This document shows, piece after piece, positions 1-5,833 of a stretch of 8,278 nt of DNA. The stretch lies in assembly GCA_035275625.1 (NCBI GenBank), contig DATEMK010000551.1, positions 1 through 8,278 of the forward strand, read 5' to 3'. Position 1 is the stretch's first letter; the number at the start of each line of letters is the position of its first letter. A program made the position numbers and the translations under genes. A model generated the notes under the pieces. The model worked only from the letters and a program-made list of their open reading frames with translations, had not been told where the DNA came from and made no database searches. Origin of the DNA: DATEMK01 sp035275625. Its GTDB lineage: Bacteria > Bacteroidota > Bacteroidia > AKYH767-A > OLB10.

Positions 1-217
1 TGAGGGAGATGAGTAAAATAAAAACTGAAATATCAAGATGGTTTGTTCCGCATAAGACTCCTGAAGTGAATAACAAATAATCCCCGGGAAGAAAAAAACC
101 AATGAACAATCCCGTTTCAGCAAAGATCACAATGATTATAAGCGTTAGTCCTCCGTACTGAATAATTTTTTCAGAGCTTAAAAGAGTGTGGAAAAAGTCG
201 GGAAGATTTTCAAACAT
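1..217 (-). CDS. DedA-family (VTT domain) membrane protein, N-terminal part, cut by window edge
   Basis: The reverse strand from 217 to base 1 is open for 72 codons and continues past the window. The protein starts MFENLPDFFHTLL, then has a hydrophobic segment (about residues 23-32) running into AETGLFIGFFLPGDYLLF (residues 33-50). An acidic residue, then GLFIGFFLPGD, is the characteristic N-terminal signature of DedA/VTT membrane proteins, where the Glu and Asp belong to the conserved re-entrant region. Characterised DedA proteins are inner-membrane proteins tied to lipid (undecaprenyl phosphate or phospholipid) translocation and proton-motive-force homeostasis; the substrate here is unknown. 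The start is the first ATG after an in-frame TGA about 15 bp upstream. No Shine-Dalgarno sequence is visible. The gene follows nupG on the same strand after a 75-bp gap. About two thirds of a typical DedA protein (roughly 200 residues) lies outside the window. Confidence 0.85.
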   Translation of the reverse strand, partial: MFENLPDFFHTLLSSEKIIQYGGLTLIIIVIFAETGLFIGFFLPGDYLLFTSGVLCGTNHLDISVFILLISL

Positions 218-292
218 TATTATTTTAATAAGTCAATGGAAAAGCAAAGATGACTTTTTATTGGGAATAAAAAATATGGAAGGATTTTTATC

Positions 293-1564
293 CTAATGCG
301 CTTTCATGCTTTTGGCATCTGCTTTATTAATCTCAGCATCGGTGGGGCTATGCTTGTATCTAAAAACAAAGGGAAAAATAATACCAAGGATTAATGCATA
401 TCCTGCAAACGTAAACCAGATGCTTTGCCAGTCTTTAATTCCATTTACGGTAAAATGATCTACAACCCATCCGCTGATGGTTCCTCCGAGATAAGCCCCG
501 ATTCCGTTTGTCATAAACATAAACAAACCTTGTGCACTTGCTCTTATTTTTATATCGGCTTCTTTCTCTACAAACAATGAACCTGATATATTGAAAAAGT
601 CAAATGCCATTCCGTAAATTATCATTGACAAAATAAGGAGCACTAACCCGCTTCCGGGATTACCAATTCCAAATAAACCAAAACGAAAAGCCCAGGCAAA
701 CATACTCATCAGCATAACTTTTTTTATTCCAAACCGATGCAGGAAAAAAGGAATGGTGAGAATAAACAGTGTTTCAGAGATTTGTGAAATTGAAATTAAA
801 ACGCTTGGATGTTGTACGGCAAAAGAATTTGCGTATTCGGGAATGCTTTCGAAGTCATGTAAGAATGGTTCGCCAAAAGCATTGGTAATTTGTAAAGCCG
901 CACCGAGCAACATGGCAAAGAAAAAAAAGATGCTCATTTTACGCTGGCGGAATAAAACAAATGCATCAAGTCCTAACGAAGAAATCCAGGATGCATTTTG
1001 AGTGGACTTGGCAGGTTTACATTCAGGCATGGTAAAGCAATAAATCCCCATGAGCAATGAAGCAGCCGAAGCCACCTGGAATTGAATCGGGCTTTTAGTC
1101 CATCCTAATAAATCAACAAGCCACATAGCGAGTATAAATCCTACGGTACCCCATACACGTATCGGAGGAAAATCTTTTACAATATTGAACCCTTTATTTT
1201 CCAAAACGATATATGATACTGTGTTGTTCAAAGCAATAGTTGGCAAAAAAGCCATGGAATTAAAAAAGATAACCCAGTACATCATCTGCGGGTCATTAAC
1301 CTGTGAAGCCCAAAATAAAAGTATGGCACCTGCAATGTGGCAGGCTCCTAAAACACGTTCGGCATTTATCCATCGGTCAGAAACAATACCAAGTAATGCG
1401 GGCATAAACAGTGACGCAAGTCCCATGGTTCCATAGGCTGCACCTATCTGGCTACCGGTTGCATGCAGGGTAGCGAACATATAACCTCCAAGAGAAATTA
1501 ACCATGAGCCCCAGATAAAGAACTCCAAAAAATTCATAATGGTGAGGCGGGTTTTTATGCTCAT
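293..1564 (-). CDS. nupG: NupG-type nucleoside:H+ symporter (MFS, NHS family)
   Basis: A 423-residue inner-membrane transporter predicted to import nucleosides with protons; it belongs to the nucleoside:H+ symporter family of the major facilitator superfamily. Hydrophobic segments run the whole length, consistent with 12 helices and a short charged cytoplasmic tail (about 403-423). Blocks I recognise from E. coli NupG are FIWGSWL (16-22), FMPALLGIVSDRW (53-65), DFPPIRVWGT (131-140), SWISSLGLDAF (192-202), QISETLFILTIPFFL (261-275), FDFFNISGS (321-329) and RASAQG (341-346). Length is close to E. coli NupG (418). The start is the ATG at the beginning of the conserved first helix. The gene lies 90 bp after the bifunctional nuclease gene and 75 bp before the dedA-like gene, so co-transcription is possible but not proven. 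Which nucleosides it carries cannot be read from the sequence; XapB-type xanthosine transport is an alternative within the family. Confidence 0.93.
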   Translation of the reverse strand: MSIKTRLTIMNFLEFFIWGSWLISLGGYMFATLHATGSQIGAAYGTMGLASLFMPALLGIVSDRWINAERVLGACHIAGAILLFWASQVNDPQMMYWVIFFNSMAFLPTIALNNTVSYIVLENKGFNIVKDFPPIRVWGTVGFILAMWLVDLLGWTKSPIQFQVASAASLLMGIYCFTMPECKPAKSTQNASWISSLGLDAFVLFRQRKMSIFFFFAMLLGAALQITNAFGEPFLHDFESIPEYANSFAVQHPSVLISISQISETLFILTIPFFLHRFGIKKVMLMSMFAWAFRFGLFGIGNPGSGLVLLILSMIIYGMAFDFFNISGSLFVEKEADIKIRASAQGLFMFMTNGIGAYLGGTISGWVVDHFTVNGIKDWQSIWFTFAGYALILGIIFPFVFRYKHSPTDAEINKADAKSMKAH

Positions 1565-1620
1565 AAATTTTTTAGTTTAGAAAACCGAATGAAATAATGA
1601 ATCCCAGTTGTTATAAAAGC

Positions 1621-1657
1621 TAACCTTTAAATCTGTGCAATTAAGGAACAAAGGCTA
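1621..1657 (-). terminator. weak candidate hairpin overlapping the stop codon of the nuclease gene
   Basis: On the minus strand TAGCCTTT (bases 1657-1650, including the stop codon) can pair with AAAGGTTA (1628-1621). This gives an 8-bp stem with one G-U pair and a loop of about 21 nt, followed by GCTTTTAT. The stem is short, the loop is long and the U-run is only four bases, so it could be a weak terminator or attenuator before nupG, or chance. No other terminator is visible in this gap. Confidence 0.2.
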
Positions 1658-2275
1658 AGAAGTTTTTTTCCTTTTGGCAATCTCATCACGAATCTTGCCG
1701 GCCCGCTCATAAGCTTCCTCATCAATGGCGCGCATTAATGATTCTTTTAATTCTTCGGTGGTCATGGAAGCGTATTCACCTTCTTTGGCAGAAGATGATT
1801 TTGAAACAGCGGCTTTCTTTTCTTTTTCTTTTTCGGGCTTGGGCTGGTCAATGATGGTATTTTCATCATCCAATAAAACACCTGCCTGGGAAAGGATAAA
1901 CTCGTACGTATAAATGGGGCAGTTAAAACGAACTGCCATTGCAATTGCATCGGAAGTACGTGCGTCTATTTCCATTGACTTGTCACCATCGGTGCACATG
2001 AGCTTGGAATAAAAAATTCCTTCTTTCAGATTATAAATAACTACTTCCTGGATCGAAATTCCATAAGCGATAGCAAAGTTTTTAAACAAATCATGTGTAA
2101 GGGGCCGGCTGGGCGTCATGTTTTCCAATTCCACTGCGATGGCCTGCGCTTCAAATCCGCCAATGATGATAGGCAACCTGCGTTTGCCGGTTTCTTCACC
2201 CAGCACCAATGCATAAGCGCCACTCTGTGTCTGGCTGAAGGATAATCCAATAATCTCTAATTTTAATTTTTTCAT
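1655..2275 (-). CDS. bifunctional nuclease (BFN/DUF151) with C-terminal UVR motif
   Basis: A 206-residue, probably cytoplasmic protein. Residues 1-135 are a BFN (DUF151) domain: KLEIIGLSFS at the N-terminus, RRLPIIIGGFEAQAIA (32-47), LTHDLF (59-64), and ARTSDAIAMAVRFNCPIY (105-122), the best conserved block of the family. Residues 143-168 are a Lys/Glu/Ser-rich linker. Residues 171-204 (EELKESLMRAIDEEAYERAG onward) fit the UVR helical hairpin known from UvrB/UvrC and McsA-like proteins. Plant and archaeal relatives of the BFN domain have reported RNase and DNase activity; the bacterial role is unsettled. BFN plus UVR is the usual Bacteroidota arrangement, so the fusion is not a local anomaly. 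The start has an AGGTGA one base upstream, preceded by an A9-T-A9 tract. The gene sits between etfA (118 bp upstream) and nupG (90 bp downstream). Family confidence is high, biological role low. Confidence 0.9.
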   Translation of the reverse strand: MKKLKLEIIGLSFSQTQSGAYALVLGEETGKRRLPIIIGGFEAQAIAVELENMTPSRPLTHDLFKNFAIAYGISIQEVVIYNLKEGIFYSKLMCTDGDKSMEIDARTSDAIAMAVRFNCPIYTYEFILSQAGVLLDDENTIIDQPKPEKEKEKKAAVSKSSSAKEGEYASMTTEELKESLMRAIDEEAYERAGKIRDEIAKRKKTS

Positions 2276-2393
2276 TTCACCTGATTTTTTTTTATTTTTT
2301 TTTACCGGTCAGATGGAATGCAGAAACCATTTCCAATTTTGATTTTTGTATCATGTGCATTTGAGGCTTTAAAAATAGTGAAAAGTAAATAAG

Positions 2394-3371
2394 TTAAGCA
2401 TGTGCAGATTTAAATTTTTTAATCGCTTCAATTAATTTCGGTATTACCTCGAAAGCATCCCCCACAATTCCATAATCAGCCGCCTTAAAGAAAGGCGCTT
2501 CGGGGTCTTTATTTATTACCACAATATTTTTTGAAGAGCTGACCCCGGCAAGATGCTGAATGGCTCCTGAGATCCCGATGGCAACATAAAGATTAGGGCT
2601 GATGGAAATTCCTGTTTGCCCAACGTGCTCACTATGCGGACGCCAATTGGCATCACTGACAGGTTTAGAACAGGCAGTTGCTGCGCCCAATAAACCAGCC
2701 AGCTCTTCTACCATGCCCCAATTTTCAGGACCTTTTAATCCCCTGCCGCCTGAAACAACCAATTCGGCATCAGGCAATGAAATTTTATCTGAAGCACGAA
2801 TAGTTTCTTTAATTACCATTTTAAAATCAGCATCAGCGATGGGAGGATTAAAATCAGCCATTTCCGGCTGCTTAATATCTTCCACTACTTTATATGAATT
2901 AGGAATAAGCGTAATAATTTTTCTTTCTGAAGTTAATGTTACATCTGCAAAGGCTTTACCGGAGAATGCCGTCTTACGCACTTTAAAACCATTTGTTACA
3001 TCGGGTAAACTTACTGCGCCATCGGCAAGGCCTGCCTCTAATTTAATTGCAATGCGGGGTGCAAGCCCTTTGCCTGAAAAAGAAGCAGACAATACAATTA
3101 CTTTTGCATCTTCAGCCTTTGCCGCTTCTGCAATTACTGCGGCATAAGCCTGGTTTGTAAAAGATTTTAAGTTATCAGCAGCCGCATTTAAAATTTTTTT
3201 TGCGCCATAATTTCCCGGCTTCTTTAATTCATCTGGAGAAACATCACCTATAGAAATTACTTTTAAATCGCTGCCCGACATCCGGGCAATTTCATTTCCA
3301 TAAGAAATTGCTTCAAAAGATGATTTCTTAAATTTTCCTCCTGAGTTTTCTGCGTAAACTAATACTGACAT
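2394..3371 (-). CDS. etfA: electron transfer flavoprotein, alpha subunit
   Basis: A 325-residue FAD-binding subunit of the soluble ETF heterodimer, which takes electrons from acyl-CoA and other flavin dehydrogenases and normally passes them to ETF:quinone oxidoreductase. The N-terminal half (MSVLVYAENSGGKF onward) is the ETF alpha/beta Rossmann-like domain. The C-terminal half is the FAD domain: VSGGRGLK (206-213), HVGQTG (249-254), LYVAIGISGAIQH (261-273) and INKDPEAPFFKAADYGIVGD (286-305), which match the alpha-subunit signature and flavin-binding loops. The length is normal for the family (about 310-325). The start matches the conserved MSVLVYAE opening. The gene follows etfB after 74 bp, which is longer than usual for such a pair because an 8-bp tandem array fills the gap. 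No dehydrogenase or quinone oxidoreductase partner lies in the window, so the electron donor is unknown. Confidence 0.96.
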   Translation of the reverse strand: MSVLVYAENSGGKFKKSSFEAISYGNEIARMSGSDLKVISIGDVSPDELKKPGNYGAKKILNAAADNLKSFTNQAYAAVIAEAAKAEDAKVIVLSASFSGKGLAPRIAIKLEAGLADGAVSLPDVTNGFKVRKTAFSGKAFADVTLTSERKIITLIPNSYKVVEDIKQPEMADFNPPIADADFKMVIKETIRASDKISLPDAELVVSGGRGLKGPENWGMVEELAGLLGAATACSKPVSDANWRPHSEHVGQTGISISPNLYVAIGISGAIQHLAGVSSSKNIVVINKDPEAPFFKAADYGIVGDAFEVIPKLIEAIKKFKSAHA

Positions 3372-3378
3372 ATAATTG

Positions 3379-3415
3379 AATTGTTAAATTGTTAAATTGT
3401 TGAAATGTTAAATTG
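3379..3415. repeat. 8-bp tandem repeat between etfB and etfA
   Basis: On the plus strand the unit AATTGTTA occurs at 3379-3386 and 3387-3394, then as AATTGTTG (3395-3402), AAATGTTA (3403-3410) and a partial AATTG (3411-3415). That is about 4.6 copies in strict 8-bp phase, starting 8 bp upstream of the etfA start codon. It therefore occupies the etfA leader in the minus-strand transcript. TAACAAT at 3428-3434 is a partial inverted copy. Confidence 0.85.
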
Positions 3416-3445
3416 CCTTCCCGTAGATAACAATATAGCAATTGA

Positions 3446-4183
3446 TTAAATAACTTTTGCTTCGGTATGAAGCAGTTCAACAAGTTTATCCACATTGTCG
3501 GCTGGAATTAAATTTACCTGTCCGCGTGGTTTTGGCTTATCGTAATTTATAACCTGGCTATGTTGCGGAACCTCTATTGGCTCTATAACAGTTAATGGTT
3601 TTGTTCTTGCACTCATGATGCCTCTCATGTTTGGAATGCGGGGTTCAGCAATTCCTTCTGAAGCGCCTGCTATAACAGGCAAATCACAACTGAGAATTTC
3701 TTTTCCTCCTTCAATTTCTCTTTCAATAGTAACTGTATTTCCTTCTGCTTTGAGTGATTTGCAAATACTGACAGATGGAATTCCAAGCAGCTCGCCAATC
3801 ATTGCAGGAACCTGTGAACCATTGTAATCAATAGATTCACGGCCGGCAAGGATCAAATCGTAATTATTTTTCTTTGCTATTTCTGCAATTTGCTTTGCCA
3901 CAAAAAATGCATCTCGCGGAACAGCATTTACCCGGATGGCATCTGTGGCGCCAATTGCAAGGGCTTTGCGGATAGTAGGTTCGGTAGAAACATCTCCTAC
4001 GTTAATTACTGTTACCGTTCCCCCGCCTGCTTCTGTCAATTCTAATGCACGGGTCAAAGCCATTTCATCATAAGGATTGATGATAAACTGAACGCCTTGT
4101 GTAACGAGCGATTTATTGTCAGGGGTAAAATTAATTTTTGTAGTGGTATCTGGAACGTTGCTGATGCAAACGAGGATTTTCAT
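3446..4183 (-). CDS. etfB: electron transfer flavoprotein, beta subunit
   Basis: A 245-residue subunit that pairs with EtfA and contributes the AMP-binding (or, in bifurcating ETFs, second-FAD) site. Visible family features are the opening MKILVCISNVPDTTTKI, the NPYDEMALTRALEL block (36-49), ILAGRESIDYNGSQVPAMIG (111-130), and the beta-subunit signature region around GGKEILSCDLPVIAGASEG (159-177) followed by EPRIPNMRGIMSARTKPL (180-197). Length is normal (about 245-260). The start is the ATG at the conserved N-terminus; there is no Shine-Dalgarno sequence, and a GTTTAAA-type tandem array begins 5 bp upstream. As the first gene of the minus-strand block, its promoter should lie in the 155-bp gap shared with the divergent TPR gene, but I saw no clear TAnnTTTG on this strand. 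Whether this ETF is bifurcating cannot be decided by eye; no partner dehydrogenase is adjacent. Confidence 0.96.
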   Translation of the reverse strand: MKILVCISNVPDTTTKINFTPDNKSLVTQGVQFIINPYDEMALTRALELTEAGGGTVTVINVGDVSTEPTIRKALAIGATDAIRVNAVPRDAFFVAKQIAEIAKKNNYDLILAGRESIDYNGSQVPAMIGELLGIPSVSICKSLKAEGNTVTIEREIEGGKEILSCDLPVIAGASEGIAEPRIPNMRGIMSARTKPLTVIEPIEVPQHSQVINYDKPKPRGQVNLIPADNVDKLVELLHTEAKVI

Positions 4184-4188
4184 GAATG

Positions 4189-4216
4189 GTTTAAGGTTTA
4201 AAGTTTAAAGTTTAAG
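4189..4216. repeat. 7-bp tandem array next to the etfB start
   Basis: Four consecutive heptamers read on the plus strand: GTTTAAG (4189-4195), GTTTAAA (4196-4202), GTTTAAA (4203-4209) and GTTTAAG (4210-4216), followed by GTTA. On the minus strand this is the immediate 5' leader of etfB. The same unit occurs, in both orientations, in the pdhB/peptidase gap at 6814-6873. Confidence 0.85.
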
Positions 4217-4251
4217 GTTATGTTCGTTATTCGTAAATTCGAACCAATTCG

Positions 4252-4271
4252 CCTGCCTGCCGGTAGGCAGG
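4252..4271. repeat. 20-bp GC-rich palindrome in the etfB/TPR divergent gap
   Basis: CCTGCCTGCC followed by GGTAGGCAGG forms a 20-bp palindrome with no spacer. Nine of ten base pairs are Watson-Crick and one is G-T. It is strikingly GC-rich against AT-rich flanks. GTTATTCGTA occurs at 4226-4235 and again at 4271-4280, where its first base is the last base of the palindrome. The spaced TTCG motifs at 4223, 4230, 4238, 4248 and 4275 add to the repeat-like character. It could be a REP-like element, a dispersed palindrome, a bidirectional terminator/insulator or an operator. Confidence 0.8.
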
Positions 4272-4338
4272 TTATTCGTACCTTAAATTTTGTGCGAATT
4301 TAATCATTACATCGGAGTTTAAAAATAAAAATAAAAGT

Positions 4339-4677
4339 ATGTCCATAAACAGGATTGAACTTCTGAAAGAATATTTAAAAGATGATCCTGATGATGCCTT
4401 TACCTTATATGCACTGGCATTGGAATACACAAAGCTGGGGGAAAATGTGACGGCAAATAATTTTTTTTCAACACTTGTTGATAAACATCCCGGTTATCTT
4501 CCGGCTTATTATCATTTCGGAAAATTAAATGAAAAGATTAATGAAAAAGAAAAAGCGAATCAACTGTATTTAAAAGGAATTGAACTTGCAAAAAATCAAC
4601 ATGACCAGCATACTTTTAATGAGCTAAAGCAGGCGTTTAATTCCTTTAATGGAATTGAAGATGATGATCCGGAATAA
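4339..4677 (+). CDS. small tetratricopeptide-repeat protein
   Basis: A 112-residue soluble protein with no signal peptide. A short N-terminal helix (about 3-15) is followed by two TPR units, roughly 19-52 (AFTLYALALEYTKLGENVTA) and 53-86 (AYYHFGKLNEKINEKEKA). The TPR pattern of small/large residues is visible: L-x2-A-x-E-Y followed by Gly and Ala in repeat 1, and Y-x2-G-x-L with Ala in repeat 2. The C-terminus is acidic (IEDDDPE). TPRs are protein-binding scaffolds and the partner is unknown. The gene is divergent from etfB across a 155-bp gap and is first of three plus-strand genes ending in pdhB. The start ATG is preceded by an A-rich stretch (4318-4336) with no Shine-Dalgarno sequence, typical of Bacteroidota. 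AAATTTTG at 4285-4292 is a one-mismatch match to the TAnnTTTG element and could serve as its promoter. Confidence 0.8.
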   Translation: MSINRIELLKEYLKDDPDDAFTLYALALEYTKLGENVTANNFFSTLVDKHPGYLPAYYHFGKLNEKINEKEKANQLYLKGIELAKNQHDQHTFNELKQAFNSFNGIEDDDPE

Positions 4678-4768
4678 TTCAGAACAGTAGTTTTTTCAGT
4701 AAGCTCTTTTAAACTATTTCCGTTTTTTCTGATCTGAATACTTTACTTTGCAGTGTTATTTTTATTCT

Positions 4769-5785
4769 ATGAAATTAATCAAACCGTTTTTACTCATTTC
4801 AATAACTTTTATTCTTTTTCATAAAATCTCAGCACAAGACAGAAAATTTTTAAGCCCGCAGATAAAATTATCCGGTGAATATGTTATTCCATCAGGACTT
4901 AAAGATACATCTGGAGAATTCAGCGTGGCGAAAAGCCAGCTGGGGTTTGTTTATCCTTTGATGAGCCGTAGATATTCATTGACAAATGATCTTGGTTATC
5001 GCAGCATGGTTGTTCTTGCAAATTTTAATGCAGGGTATGCTCTCCCCTTTTTTACCTTTATTGATTCGCAACACCAGTTGGTTAATGGTACTTTGGGCGC
5101 AAGTATCATTTACAACAGCGGAAATAAAAACACCTGGCTCGGTGGTTTTAATGCAGGTATTGCAGAGGATATTAAAACCTTAAGCAGTTACAGCATCCGT
5201 TATACAGGGCATGTTTTATTCAAGCATAAAGTGAACGGAAATTTTTCTTACCACGCTGGTTTCGTTTACAGTTTTGTTTATGGAAGAGGTTTGCCATTGC
5301 CCATTTTAGGCTGCATCATCCGCACAGGCGATAAAAGTAAATTAAAGATCACTTTACCCTTAAGCATTTCATACATGCTTAAAACAAATGAATTTAACAT
5401 GCTCACTTTTTTTATTCAGCCGGATGGCAATGCATACCAGTTTGCAACTTTGAATGATACATTTTTTTATCCCAATAATGATGCAATTGTAAAGTTCCGT
5501 TCACGAAATATTAAATTAGGTGCCAATTATAAAATGGCTTCAGGTGACAGATTTCATTTTACACCTGAAATCGGTTATTCATTAAAAAGAAATATTTCAT
5601 TTTCGGAGGGCAGTTTTTCTTCAGGCGAAAGTTTTTTTAAAGGTGATCTAAAACCGGCACCCTACATAAAAGTTTCACTCCGTATTTTAATCGGTGATTT
5701 GAAATGGAAACGAACGGGTGATAATTTTCTTTTGAACGATGAACGCCTGGATTATTATGATTTGGATGATCCGACTAAGCTGTAA
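4769..5785 (+). CDS. secreted beta-rich protein, probable outer-membrane beta-barrel, function unknown
   Basis: A 338-residue protein starting MKLIKPFLLISITFILF with a standard Sec signal peptide: two lysines, a hydrophobic core, and likely cleavage after ISA (residue 22, before QD). A TTG seven codons upstream (4748) is also in frame, but it would put MQCYFYS before the signal peptide, so the ATG is preferred. The mature part alternates hydrophobic and polar residues in many short strands separated by Gly/Asn/Asp-rich turns, as in Bacteroidota outer-membrane barrels, and has a GRGLPLPILG motif (172-181). It is faintly reminiscent of the DUF6268 outer-membrane barrel family, but I cannot confirm that. 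The last barrel-like strand (KVSLRILIGDLKW, about 301-313) is followed by an acidic tail of about 25 residues. It lies 91 bp after the TPR gene and 48 bp before pdhB. TTACTTTG at 4743-4750 is a one-mismatch -7 candidate. Confidence 0.7.
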   Translation: MKLIKPFLLISITFILFHKISAQDRKFLSPQIKLSGEYVIPSGLKDTSGEFSVAKSQLGFVYPLMSRRYSLTNDLGYRSMVVLANFNAGYALPFFTFIDSQHQLVNGTLGASIIYNSGNKNTWLGGFNAGIAEDIKTLSSYSIRYTGHVLFKHKVNGNFSYHAGFVYSFVYGRGLPLPILGCIIRTGDKSKLKITLPLSISYMLKTNEFNMLTFFIQPDGNAYQFATLNDTFFYPNNDAIVKFRSRNIKLGANYKMASGDRFHFTPEIGYSLKRNISFSEGSFSSGESFFKGDLKPAPYIKVSLRILIGDLKWKRTGDNFLLNDERLDYYDLDDPTKL

Positions 5786-5796
5786 CCATTAATCAT

Positions 5797-5804
5797 TATT
5801 TTTG
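5797..5804 (+). promoter_or_regulatory. Bacteroidota -7 promoter element upstream of pdhB
   Basis: TATTTTTG matches the Bacteroidota -7 consensus TAnnTTTG at every fixed position and continues as CGCC, 29 bp before the pdhB ATG. It would give a leader of roughly 20-25 nt. No TTTG/TTG -33 element is found at the expected distance, so the match is half a promoter. It suggests pdhB can be transcribed independently of the two genes before it. Confidence 0.5.
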
Positions 5805-5833
5805 CGCCTTCTTAAAAACCCTGAATCTCTCAA

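Noticed and set aside
281..294. Perfect 5-bp stem with 4-nt loop (AGGAT / ATCCT) at the nupG stop codon, followed on the minus strand by a T-rich stretch
   Set aside because: The stem is too short and AT-rich to call a terminator; such a match is expected by chance in sequence of this composition.
2352..2406. CATGTGCA direct repeat (2352-2359 and 2399-2406) downstream of etfA
   Set aside because: Only two 8-bp copies, one inside the etfA coding end, and no further structure. Chance is sufficient.
2602..3147. 181-codon open frame on the plus strand opposite etfA
   Set aside because: It lies wholly within etfA in antisense, has a low-complexity Ser/Ala/Pro composition and no plausible leader.
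3379..3415. Possible CRISPR-like array
   Set aside because: The units are 8 bp and directly abutting with no spacers, so this is a simple tandem repeat. No cas genes are present.
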